This document shows, piece after piece, positions 9,782-17,514 of a DNA stretch of 64,000 nt. Every line of letters starts with the position of its first letter. Within the stretch, counting starts at the first letter, position 1. The notes beneath the pieces are model-generated. The model was given only the letters and a program-made list of their open reading frames with translations. It did no database searches and was not told the origin of the DNA. Source of the stretch: Streptomyces sp. SID3343 (GTDB lineage Bacteria > Actinomycetota > Actinomycetes > Streptomycetales > Streptomycetaceae); the NCBI RefSeq assembly GCF_009865215.1, contig NZ_WWJX01001298.1, forward strand, positions 1 to 64,000, given 5' to 3'. The translations under genes and the position numbers were made by a program.

Positions 9782-10347
9782 TCAGGCTTGGGCGGGCCGG
9801 CCGTCGAGTTCGAGGATCATGGCGTTGTAGAACGGCGCGTTCTCCCACGGGTGCGACCGGCCGACGGTGCGGTAACCCCACGACGCGTACGCGGACTGTG
9901 CCGGGGCCGCCTCCGGTTCCGGGCGAACGGTGAGTGTCACCCGCTCGACGTGCAGGCCCTCCAAGAGCGCGGCGTGGAGAGCGGCGGCGATACCTCGACG
10001 GCGCCACTGCTCACGAACGGCAAGTTCGAGAATGACCCACGTGCGATTGCCGTCCTCGCGCGTGAAGTCGTCCGCGAGGACCCGGTCGACGTTGGCCCAC
10101 CATCGGGTGTCGCGCGGGAGCAGGTATCCGTACGTGAAGCCGATGACGTCCTCGCCGTCGCGGGCGATGATCAGACGCATCCCCGGCCGCTGCGCGTGGA
10201 GAAGGTAGTGGTCGATGAACTGGGCCACGTCGGAGGGACCTTCGCTTACGGCGGTTCGGCGTAGACCTCCTCGTAGGCCGGCATGAAGGTGTCGAGCCGT
10301 TCTGCGGCCTGCCGGCCCTCGTATCGCTCGTACGTCGCCTTGGACAT
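9782..10347 (-). pseudogene. GNAT N-acetyltransferase, frameshifted
   Basis: Reading from ATG at 10347, the frame gives a normal GNAT N terminus (MSKATYERYEGRQAAERL, then EEVYAEPP) and then meets TAA at 10246-10248. The -1 alternative frame continues without a break as SEGPSDVAQFIDHYLL and contains the acetyl-CoA loop REQWRRRGIAAALH and the C-terminal WENAPFYNAMILEL. A one-base deletion at about 10247 (expected EPPYSEGP) explains both halves. The gene would be a roughly 188-residue acetyltransferase. It lies 19 bp after the TPR regulator stop, so it was probably co-transcribed. A sequencing error is the alternative. Confidence 0.8.
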
Positions 10348-10365
10348 CACGCTGCCCTCTTCGTC

Positions 10366-11769
10366 TCAGGCGTGGGCGAGTTGCCAGTCTCGGGCGCGAT
10401 GGTCGAGATGGGTGGCCGCGCCGACGCCTCGGCGCTCGAAGGCCTGGAGTTGCCGGCGAATGCCTGTCACTTGTTTCGCGGCCTGGTCGGAATTGATGCC
10501 TTCGAAGTAGTCGAGGGCGCGGCCCCAAGTCGAACAGGCTTGTTCGAGGTGGCCCTGTGCGGCCTGCTCCCTGCCCAGGTCGGACAGCGAGAGCGCGGTA
10601 ACACGGGCTTTGCCGGCGACTCGGTCGAACGTGGAGGCGGCTGTGGTGTAGTGCCGTTCGGCGTTCGCGTGATCTCGGAGGCTGACGAGGGTCTTCGCGG
10701 CGTTGGTGGCGACGTTGGCGGTGTTCCGCGACGTCCACACCGAGGCCCAGAACGGCAGTTCCTCGGTGCTCTCGTTCTTTCGGAGCACGAGGTCTTGGGC
10801 GCGACGAATCTCGGCGGCGGCTTCGGGTCCACGTCCCGCGAGAGCAAGGGCTCGGGCTCGGGTGATGACGAACAGGGAGAGGTATCCCGGTGAGACTCGG
10901 CCTTCGGTGAGGGAAAGAGCGGCGTCGGCCAGGTCGAGGGTGTGCTCCGGTCGGGAGATGCCCATCGCGCTGTTCGCCTGTGTTCGCAGGATCCACGCTT
11001 CGTGGGCAGGGTGGTCGGATTCGCGTGCGAGGGCGACGGCTTGGAGGTAGTAGCGCTGTGCGAGCCCGTGCTCGCCGGCGTCGTACGCCTTCCATCCGCA
11101 CAGGTAGGTCACGGCAGCGGCGGTGCCGAGCGCGTCGTTGCGGTCGGTCTCGGTGGCGAAGCGGCCGCGGGTGAGGTCGGCGACGTCGGATCGGAGGTAC
11201 TGGACCACTGCGGTTCGGCCATGTTGGCCGCCCTGTCGTTCGTCGATGCGGGTGAACGCCTGGAGCATGGCGCGAACGGCGGCGATGTCGGCTGCGCCGA
11301 CGTGTCCGCCGGCGGTGGTGGCAGCGCGCAGGCAGGCTTCTGCGGCTTGCGCTGTGCCCAGGGGAAGTGCTGCTGCGGCGACGCTGTACGCGGCTGCGGT
11401 AATGATCTGTCGGCGGTTGATGTCGGCCTCCCCGAGTCGCCGTACGATGTCGATTGGATCGGGCCCAACGCTCGTCCCAAGCGCAGCGCCGGCCCGGTCC
11501 GCTCGATGTTCAGGGTCGGTCCAGCCGAGATCGACCGGCGTGATGTGCCGGCCGAGGCGTCGGGACAACGCTTCGGCGATGTACCCGGCTGTGCCCGGTG
11601 CGGGCGGTCGTCCGGCGGCCCAGTGGGTAACCGCGGAGGAGTTCGTCCGCAGGATCGTGCCCGACTCGGCCGCTGTGCGGCGGATGTCGGCGGCGAGCTG
11701 ATCGTAGGTCAGGCAGGCCTCTTTGACGGCGTCGCAGAGCGCTTCGTTCCGTGTGCGCGTGTCTTTCAC
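10366..11769 (-). CDS. HTH/TPR transcriptional regulator
   Basis: A 467-residue protein: an N-terminal helix-turn-helix region (residues about 15-70, with TNSSAVTHWAAGRPP), a linker, and then tetratricopeptide-like helices through the rest, for example LCGWKAYDAGEHGLAQRYY and LGREQAAQGHLEQACSTWG. This architecture is common in streptomycete regulators of unknown signal. The start is ATG at 11769. It diverges from a small operon at 11907, and a 22-bp inverted repeat lies between them, a likely autoregulatory operator. Confidence 0.8.
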   Translation of the reverse strand: MKDTRTRNEALCDAVKEACLTYDQLAADIRRTAAESGTILRTNSSAVTHWAAGRPPAPGTAGYIAEALSRRLGRHITPVDLGWTDPEHRADRAGAALGTSVGPDPIDIVRRLGEADINRRQIITAAAYSVAAAALPLGTAQAAEACLRAATTAGGHVGAADIAAVRAMLQAFTRIDERQGGQHGRTAVVQYLRSDVADLTRGRFATETDRNDALGTAAAVTYLCGWKAYDAGEHGLAQRYYLQAVALARESDHPAHEAWILRTQANSAMGISRPEHTLDLADAALSLTEGRVSPGYLSLFVITRARALALAGRGPEAAAEIRRAQDLVLRKNESTEELPFWASVWTSRNTANVATNAAKTLVSLRDHANAERHYTTAASTFDRVAGKARVTALSLSDLGREQAAQGHLEQACSTWGRALDYFEGINSDQAAKQVTGIRRQLQAFERRGVGAATHLDHRARDWQLAHA

Positions 11770-11858
11770 GCTGTGTGCACCCTCCCGAGCAGGGCGTTAA
11801 GCGGCGTAAGTAGATCGGTCCTGGATCCGTGCTGTCGCTCCCACGGTAGCTCCGGTTG

Positions 11859-11880
11859 CATTGCGTGACATCACGCAATG
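11859..11880. promoter_or_regulatory. 22-bp inverted repeat, likely operator
   Basis: Half-sites CATTGCGTGA and TCACGCAATG are perfect complements separated by CA. The site is 90 bp upstream of the TPR regulator start and 27 bp upstream of the divergent small gene, so a bound protein could control both. Confidence 0.65.
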
Positions 11881-11906
11881 GGCAGAAATGCCGCTTGGGG
11901 GTATCC

Positions 11907-12137
11907 ATGAACGACCGCACGGCGGCGAATTCGCCGAAGTTTCCCGCACCGTCCTATCTGGTTAGTGCGGTTCCGTCGCCCGATCCGGCCCGGCCGATCC
12001 GGCTCCGGATCGATCACGGCCTGCCCGGGGCCCGGGACATCGATCTGTCTCTCGTACAGGGGTGGGACCTGCACGGCGATCTCGGCGCCCAGTTGGCGCA
12101 GCACCCCGCGCCCGACCTGTCGGGTCGTAAGGCGTGA
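11907..12137 (+). CDS. Small hypothetical protein
   Basis: A 76-residue protein starting at ATG 11907 after GGGGG. It contains FPAPSYLVSAVPSPDPARPI and a central RLRIDHGLPGARDIDLS segment. I do not recognise a family. Its stop overlaps the next frame, and it is the first gene of a plus-strand run divergent from the TPR regulator. Confidence 0.5.
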   Translation: MNDRTAANSPKFPAPSYLVSAVPSPDPARPIRLRIDHGLPGARDIDLSLVQGWDLHGDLGAQLAQHPAPDLSGRKA

Positions 12138-12190
12138 TGAGCGACCGTCAGCCGGACCCGCGCCCGTGCCCACTCATGCCAGGAGACACG

Positions 12191-12793
12191 ATGCCGCACG
12201 TCCCGAAGAGGGCCCAGCCCGTCGACCCTCCGTCTCGTTCGGCCCGGCTCGACCGGGGCCGCCGCGCCGGGCTCATCCTGAAGACCGCCACCGACAAGGC
12301 GCGTATCCACGCGCTGGTCGAGTTCGGGGAATGGCTCGTGTTGGCCGCCCCTTCGCGAGGTCAGGCCCACACGGAGTGGTACCAGGCCGGTGCCGCGTGG
12401 TTGCGCCCCGGCCACCTGTGGACGGCGGTGACTGTCCCGGCCCACCTGATCCACGCGGCCGTCGATCGGCCGAGCCCGCAGGAGTGCGCGCCGCTGCTCG
12501 CGCGGGCGTTGGACGGCGGGCCACTGTTCTACCGGCCGCCGGGGGCCGGTCGTGGGCCGGCGTACACGGCGCTGCTCCGGGTGAGCGAGGGGCGGCTGTG
12601 GGAGGAGCCGGGCACACGAGCCTGCTCTCCTCGCGCGATGGTCCTGGTGCCCGCGCCCGGTGTGTGCGCGCCGGCCGGTGACGAGCGCCCGTGGTGGGTC
12701 GTCCCCGGCGGCAAGTCGCGGTGGTGCTCGTCCGTGCCGCTTGCCGAACTCGTCGCGGCGGGTCGAACCGCGGGTGGTGGTCTGGGTGGTTAG
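12191..12793 (+). CDS. Conserved hypothetical protein of a regulator locus
   Basis: A 200-residue protein with a conserved-looking core: FGEWLVLAAPSRGQAHTEWY, AAWLRPGHLWTAVTVPAHL, and a C-terminal WWVVPGG block. From memory, comparable sequences occur beside streptomycete regulators and resemble the small domain found ahead of some plasmid primases, but I cannot name the function. ATG at 12191 is preferred because AGGAGA lies just upstream; the frame is open back to GTG at 12134, which overlaps the previous stop codon. Confidence 0.55.
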   Translation: MPHVPKRAQPVDPPSRSARLDRGRRAGLILKTATDKARIHALVEFGEWLVLAAPSRGQAHTEWYQAGAAWLRPGHLWTAVTVPAHLIHAAVDRPSPQECAPLLARALDGGPLFYRPPGAGRGPAYTALLRVSEGRLWEEPGTRACSPRAMVLVPAPGVCAPAGDERPWWVVPGGKSRWCSSVPLAELVAAGRTAGGGLGG

Positions 12794-12890
12794 GGCCGGC
12801 GGTGCGTTGGCGGCGAAACGGGCGACGACACCTGATACCCGGGAGCCGGCGGACCGTGGCGTCCGCCCGCTCGTGAGGAGCGACGACGGC

Positions 12891-13319
12891 ATGGTGACCG
12901 AACCGGCGGCAGCGGACTCGGGGGGCCCGGCGTACACGTTGGCCCTCCCGAGGCGACCACAGTCCGCGCGCGACGCGCGGGAGTTGATGGCGTCCGCGCT
13001 CTCGGCGTGGGACCTGACGGACGACGACGGACAGGTTGGCGTCATCGTCTCCGAGCTGGTGTCGAACACCGTCCGGCACGCCACCGAGGCGACGGTCTGG
13101 GTGAGCGTGCGCCGGATGGGACCGAGCACGGTGCGAATCGGCGTGGCGGACCGATCGGACCGGATGCCGATCGCCCGGAGCGAGGACCTGTCGGCCGTGC
13201 ACGGGCGAGGGCTGGTGCTCGTCGATTCCCTCTCCGAAGGCCGGTGGGGCGTGGACGTGCTGCCCGTCGGCAAGCGGGTGTGGGCCGAGGTCTCGGTGAC
13301 GGAAGGGGGTCACTCGTGA
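12891..13319 (+). CDS. HATPase-fold protein, RsbW-like anti-sigma type
   Basis: A 142-residue protein of the histidine-kinase-like ATPase fold. The N-box is IVSELVSNTVRHA and the G-rich ATP lid is VHGRGLVLVDSL. Stand-alone proteins of this type in streptomycetes act as serine kinases or anti-sigma factors of the RsbW/SpoIIAB class. No anti-sigma antagonist or sigma gene is adjacent, so the partner is unknown. The start is ATG at 12891 after GAGGAG; the 3' end overlaps the next gene by GTGA. Confidence 0.75.
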   Translation: MVTEPAAADSGGPAYTLALPRRPQSARDARELMASALSAWDLTDDDGQVGVIVSELVSNTVRHATEATVWVSVRRMGPSTVRIGVADRSDRMPIARSEDLSAVHGRGLVLVDSLSEGRWGVDVLPVGKRVWAEVSVTEGGHS

Positions 13320-13630
13320 CGGTTCCGGTGGACTCGGTCATGTCGTGGCGGTGGGTCGGGCGCCCGGTCGTGTCGTGGGAGAGGGAAGGGCCCTTCTCCG
13401 GTTGCGCGGACGGTGGTTGCCCGACGTCGTCAGGGAACGGGTGCCGCGTGCATCGCAGTTGGGTGGTCGGTGTGTGTTGGCGGTGCGAGCAGGCCGAGGT
13501 GTCGGTGATGTGGCTCGGTCCGATCCACACCGACTACGACGGCGCCGCGCCGTTCTACGTGTGCGAGCCGTGCATCCGGCGCCTTGAGCAGATGACCCGG
13601 GCCTACCAGGACGCCCGCCCCGATGCGTAA
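13316..13630 (+). CDS. Cys-rich small protein
   Basis: A 104-residue protein with cysteines arranged as CADGGC, CRVH, CWRCE and CEPC, which suggests one or two zinc sites. It starts with GTG at 13316, overlapping the ATPase stop, so the two are translationally coupled. The middle part MWLGPIHTDYDGAAPFYVC is typical of small actinobacterial proteins of unknown role. I infer that it works with the ATPase, but nothing in the sequence proves it. Confidence 0.6.
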   Translation: MTVPVDSVMSWRWVGRPVVSWEREGPFSGCADGGCPTSSGNGCRVHRSWVVGVCWRCEQAEVSVMWLGPIHTDYDGAAPFYVCEPCIRRLEQMTRAYQDARPDA

Positions 13631-13733
13631 ACCACGGGCCAAGCGCCCCGAACGGCCGTGACGGGGAGCGGTCGGTTGGCGATCGTGCGGGCGAAGCCCG
13701 TCGTGCCGGGAGGCGGTGTGCGGATCCCCGCGT

Positions 13734-14789
13734 TCAGTCGGGCGTGCTCACCGGGACCGCGAACGAACCGGGGAACGGCTCGTCCGTCGTCGGGTCCGGG
13801 ATCGGGACCGTCGTGCCGGTGCGTGCGGCTTCGGCGGTGGCGTGGGCGGTCAGGACGATCCGCAGGGCGTCGCGCAGGTCGCCGGGGTGTCGGTCGCGTC
13901 CGGTGATCATGTCGCGGAAGGCTTCGTGTTCGGCGACCAGGGGTTCCTTCTTGGGGGTGGCGTATCGGGTGACGTCGCCCTCGGTGACGCCTCGGAAGGC
14001 GCTGAGGGCCTCCCATTCGTGCGGGGTTCGGCCGTTGGCCCAGTAGGTGAGGTCGGCGGTGAGGGTGTCGGCGACGAGGCATCCGTGGTCGCCGGTGACG
14101 ATGGTGGTGCGGCTCTTCATCGGTGAGATCCAATTGACCTGGTGGTGGGTGATGGTGCCGTCGTCGAGTTGGCCGAGAGCGGCGAGGAGGTCTTCGTGGG
14201 GGCGTCCGCTGCGGTGCGCGGTGCGGGCGGCGATCGAGGTGTACGGGTGGCCGGTGACCCACGCGGTGAGGTCGAGGTCGTGGGTGGCCAGGTCGTGGAT
14301 GACGCCCACGTCGGTGATCCGGGCGGGGTAGGGGCCGGTGCGTCGGGTGCCGACCTCGAAGACGTCGCCCAGTTGGCCGTCCTCCAGGCGGGTGCGGAGC
14401 GCGATGAGCGCGGGGTTGAAGCGTTCGATGTAGCCGACGCGGGCCGGCACTCCGGCCGTGTGGAACGCGTCGACGATGCGGCGGGCCGCGCGGGGGGTCG
14501 CGGCGAGCGGCTTCTCGACGAGGGTCGGGATGCCGCCGGCGGCGAGTCGGACCGCGAGGGCTTCGTGCAGGAGCGTGGGGCAGGCCAGGACCGCGTAGTC
14601 GATACCCAGGTTCGTGAGGGCGTCGAGGTCCGCGAAGAGGGGGATGCCCTCGGCGGCGCGGTGGAGGTCGCCGGCGGGGTCGACGGCCGCGACGAGGTCG
14701 ACGCCATCGAGCCGGCGGAGCACGCGGGCGTGCAGGCGGCCCATGCGTCCGAGGCCGACGACGGCGACGCGCAGGGTGTGCTCGGTCAT
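13734..14789 (-). CDS. Gfo/Idh/MocA dehydrogenase, nucleotide-sugar type
   Basis: A 351-residue NAD(P)-dependent oxidoreductase. The Rossmann motif VAVVGLGRMGRLHARVLR is at the N terminus, EKPLA follows near residue 95, and the DVGVIHDLATHDLDL block carries the catalytic His region. It overlaps the DegT aminotransferase upstream by ATGA. Gfo/Idh plus DegT plus hexapeptide acetyltransferase is the logic of 3-amino-sugar synthesis (WlbA-WlbC-WlbB, or GnnA-GnnB): this enzyme would oxidise C3 of a UDP-HexNAc or its uronate. The exact substrate is not determined by sequence. Confidence 0.82.
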   Translation of the reverse strand: MTEHTLRVAVVGLGRMGRLHARVLRRLDGVDLVAAVDPAGDLHRAAEGIPLFADLDALTNLGIDYAVLACPTLLHEALAVRLAAGGIPTLVEKPLAATPRAARRIVDAFHTAGVPARVGYIERFNPALIALRTRLEDGQLGDVFEVGTRRTGPYPARITDVGVIHDLATHDLDLTAWVTGHPYTSIAARTAHRSGRPHEDLLAALGQLDDGTITHHQVNWISPMKSRTTIVTGDHGCLVADTLTADLTYWANGRTPHEWEALSAFRGVTEGDVTRYATPKKEPLVAEHEAFRDMITGRDRHPGDLRDALRIVLTAHATAEAARTGTTVPIPDPTTDEPFPGSFAVPVSTPD

Positions 14790-15895
14790 GTCGTGGCCTT
14801 CTTTCCGCGGGCCAGGGCGGTGACGGCGCCGGCGATGCGGTCGAGATCGGATTCGCTCAGGTGGGGGTGGACGGGCAGGGACAGGACCTCGGCGGCGGCG
14901 CGGTCGGTGTGCGGGAGGTCGAGGGCGTCCCGGTAGGCGGGCGAGCGGTGAAGGGGGACGGGGTAGTGGACCGCGTTGCCGATCCCGAGCGCGGACAGCG
15001 CCCTGGCGAACTCGTCGCGGGATAGGGCCGCTTCGCGCACGCGGATGGTGTATTGGTGGCGGACGTGTCGCGCGCCGGGCGCGGTCCACGCGGTGATGAC
15101 GCCGGGGACGTCGGCGAGGGCGGCGTCGAGGCGGTCCGCGTTGCGGCGGCGGATCGTCGTCCGCTCGTCCAGGCGGCGGAGTTGGCTGCGGGCGATGGCG
15201 GCGTTGACGTCGCTCATGCGGGCGTTGGTGCCCACGCGTTCGTGCCGGTAGCGCTCCTGTGCGCCGTGGTTGCGCAGCAGCCGCAGGGCGCCGGCGAGTT
15301 CGGGGCCGGCGGTGGCGACGAGGCCGCCCTCGACGGCCTGCATGTTCTTGGTCGGGTAGAAACTGAACGCGGCGGCGTCGCCGAAGCCGCCGACGGGGCG
15401 TCCGTCGAGGGCGGCGTCGTGGGCCTGGGCGGCGTCTTCGACCAAGGCCAGGCCGTGTCGGCGCGCGAGCGGCACCAGGTCGTGCATGGCGGCGGGGTGT
15501 CCGTACAGGTGGACGGGCAGCAGCGCGGCGGTACGTGGCCCGACCGCGGCCGCCGCGGCGGCGGCATCGAGGCAGAAGGTGCGGGGGTCGATGTCGGCGA
15601 AGACGCAGGCGGCGCCGGTCAGGCGTACGGCCGCGGCGGTGCCGGCGAACGTGAACGCGGGCAGGACGACCTCGTTGCCCGGGCCGATGCCCAGCGCGAG
15701 GAGGCTGAGCCACAGCGCGGAGGTGCCGGAGTTGACGGCGACGCATTCGCGGCCGTCGACCAGGGCGGCGAACTCGGTCTCGAAGGCTGCGACTTCGGGG
15801 CCCTGGACGAGCCGGCCGCTCCGCAGGACGCGTAGGGCGGCGGTGATGTCCGCCTCGTCCGGCGTCGCGTGGGCGAGCGGGATGGGAGAGGTCAC
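14786..15895 (-). CDS. DegT/DnrJ/EryC1/StrS sugar aminotransferase
   Basis: A 369-residue PLP enzyme. Family marks: GPEVAAFETEFA at the N terminus, NSGTSAL, LPVHLYGHPAAMHDL, VEDAAQAHDA, and the lysine that forms the internal aldimine in FSFYPTKNMQA. It would aminate the keto-sugar made by the downstream dehydrogenase. The start is taken as GTG at 15895, giving the family-like N terminus MTSPIPLAHATPDEADI; an ATG at 15931 is an alternative. It is translationally coupled to the dehydrogenase. Confidence 0.85.
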   Translation of the reverse strand: MTSPIPLAHATPDEADITAALRVLRSGRLVQGPEVAAFETEFAALVDGRECVAVNSGTSALWLSLLALGIGPGNEVVLPAFTFAGTAAAVRLTGAACVFADIDPRTFCLDAAAAAAAVGPRTAALLPVHLYGHPAAMHDLVPLARRHGLALVEDAAQAHDAALDGRPVGGFGDAAAFSFYPTKNMQAVEGGLVATAGPELAGALRLLRNHGAQERYRHERVGTNARMSDVNAAIARSQLRRLDERTTIRRRNADRLDAALADVPGVITAWTAPGARHVRHQYTIRVREAALSRDEFARALSALGIGNAVHYPVPLHRSPAYRDALDLPHTDRAAAEVLSLPVHPHLSESDLDRIAGAVTALARGKKATT

Positions 15896-15949
15896 GTGGG
15901 TGGTCCCTTCCGTGTCGGCGCCGGCCGGCACGGGAAACCCGGTGCGCGG

Positions 15950-16459
15950 TCAGCTTCTGTGTGTCGCGGGATCCGATCCGTGGTGCAGGTAGGCGGTGGT
16001 GCCGTTGATCAGCGCGTTCGCGCAGGCCCGCAGGCGGCGGGCCATGTGGGGTGCCATCAGGACGTCCCACTCGGCCGGTTCGGCGAGGTGCCAGGCCATG
16101 AGTTCACCGGCCGCGAGGTGGACGCGCGTCTCGGCGTCGGCTCGGGTGAGGGTGCCGCCGTCGAAGAGGTAGTTCGCCAGCGCGGGCCGACCGTCGGGTT
16201 GCGGGGGGACCCAGTCGACGACCAGGAGCCGGCCGGGGGCCAGGTCGAGGCCGAGTTCCTCCTTGATTTCGCGGTGCGCGGTGTCCCACGGGTATTCGCC
16301 GGCGTCCATGGCGCCGCCGGGGATCTCCCATCGGCCGTCGCCGTAGGAGGGTTCGACGAGCAGGATCCGCCCGGTCTCGTCGTGGAGGATCGTGCCGGCG
16401 CCGCCGATGTGCTTGGGCAGGGTCGCGTAGTACTCGGCGGGGGGAAGGGGATGGCTCAT
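15950..16459 (-). CDS. NUDIX hydrolase
   Basis: A 169-residue protein with a complete NUDIX box, G-x5-E-x7-REIKEELGL, in GGAMDAGEYPWDTAH and the residues after it. NUDIX enzymes hydrolyse a nucleoside diphosphate linked to another moiety. Its place next to nucleotide-sugar genes suggests a sugar-nucleotide or NTP substrate, but this is inference. The start is ATG at 16459. No clear ribosome binding site precedes it, so the transcript may be leaderless. Confidence 0.8.
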   Translation of the reverse strand: MSHPLPPAEYYATLPKHIGGAGTILHDETGRILLVEPSYGDGRWEIPGGAMDAGEYPWDTAHREIKEELGLDLAPGRLLVVDWVPPQPDGRPALANYLFDGGTLTRADAETRVHLAAGELMAWHLAEPAEWDVLMAPHMARRLRACANALINGTTAYLHHGSDPATHRS

Positions 16460-16543
16460 GCCGCGTGAGGTTAGCGCCGTGCCGCCGCCCGTTCGCGGCG
16501 GCACGGGCGCTTGCGACAGGGGTGTGACAAAACGGTGCGATCA

Positions 16544-16918
16544 TCACCCGGCCGGGTGGTCCTCGATCAGGGTGTCGTCCTGGATCCGGTGGGAGCGTGG
16601 GCAGGCGGGGCATCGCAGGGACGCGTCCAGGGTTCGGCCGCAGCGGCACACCCAGCCGCATCGGCGGGCGGGGTTGCCCGCGACCAGGGCGTGGGCGGGG
16701 ACGTCGCGCACGACGACCGCGCCGACCGCGACCAAGGCGTGATCGCCGACGCGGACCCCGGGCGCGAGGACGGCGCCGGCGCCGATGGTGGCGCCTTGGC
16801 CGACGGTGACGGGCGCCCGGGTGAAGTCGGACGCGGTCTTGCGGTGCCCGTCCGGGGTGGTGGCCCGTGGGGCGGGGTCCTCCAGCAGGAGGGCGCCGGG
16901 GCAGATCATCGCCTCGTC
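16544..16918 (-). pseudogene. Hexapeptide N-acetyltransferase, 5'-truncated
   Basis: Left-handed beta-helix repeats are visible ([27 protein letters not shown], split in the order [22 protein letters not shown]), then [18 protein letters not shown], then a zinc-ribbon tail with CRCG and CPAC. These match the C-terminal part of WlbB/WbpD-type sugar acetyltransferases. The N-terminal half is missing: upstream of about 16918 the sequence changes to a plus-strand regulator fragment. The fragment is about 125 codons without a plausible start. It would have acetylated the amino-sugar made by the two neighbouring enzymes. Confidence 0.75.
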
Positions 16919-17104
16919 GCCCACACCGACACCGGGAACGTCCGGGCCGCACTCGACACCCTCCACCGGGCCCGCAAGACCGCCCCGGAACAGACCCGCT
17001 TCCACCCCATGGTCCGCGAGACCGCCCGCGTCCTCATCAGCCTGCACCGCAGATCCAACCCCGACCTGACCCGCCTCGCCACGTGGCTCGGGCTCACTCC
17101 CTGA
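16919..17104 (+). pseudogene. C-terminal fragment of a TPR-type regulator
   Basis: About 60 codons in frame with a stop at 17102-17104, reading [20 protein letters not shown] and ending [12 protein letters not shown]. This is typical of the C terminus of streptomycete TPR DNA-binding proteins. No N-terminal part is present upstream. It begins where the acetyltransferase remnant ends, so both genes lost their 5' ends at one junction. Confidence 0.6.
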
Positions 17105-17304
17105 ACCGAACCGCGGTCGGGGCAACTCCCCGCCTCCCGGCGTCAGGTCGAGTGGGTCACCCTCGTGGTGATCGCGGCCGGCGACGGTTGTGTTCGTCGT
17201 TCTCGGCGGTCAGACGGATATGCCGGTTGGATCGAGGCGCATCAGTGCAGGTCAGCGATTCCGTTGTTTTTCGGCGAGAACTACTGGGACCCCATCTCGT
17301 GATC

Positions 17305-17346
17305 GACGCGCGCACCACCGTGCCCTCCTGCGGTGGCGCGCGCGTC
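17305..17346. terminator. Large hairpin in the 17.1-17.5 kb gap
   Basis: A 16-bp stem with one mismatch (17305-17320 with 17331-17346, GACGCGCGC at the outer end) and a 10-base loop. The gap 17105-17514 shows no gene. The hairpin could terminate transcription from either side. Confidence 0.5.
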
Positions 17347-17514
17347 CCGCACGGCAGCCGGCCGACCGGTGTGAGGGGAGAGAACGGGCCGAACGGGCCG
17401 ATGGGGACAGCTTTCCCGAGGTGAGAGCGTTGGCGCCGGTCGGATGGGGGCACCGCGGCGGGTAGGCCGGCGGAGCGCGATCGAAAGTGGCGGGCCGCCG
17501 GCCCGGGGCCTCGG

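Noticed and set aside
13734-16070. A single 778-codon reading frame spanning the aminotransferase and dehydrogenase
   Set aside because: Only its 3' 351 codons carry protein signal (the dehydrogenase). The upstream part is out of frame with the intact aminotransferase gene.
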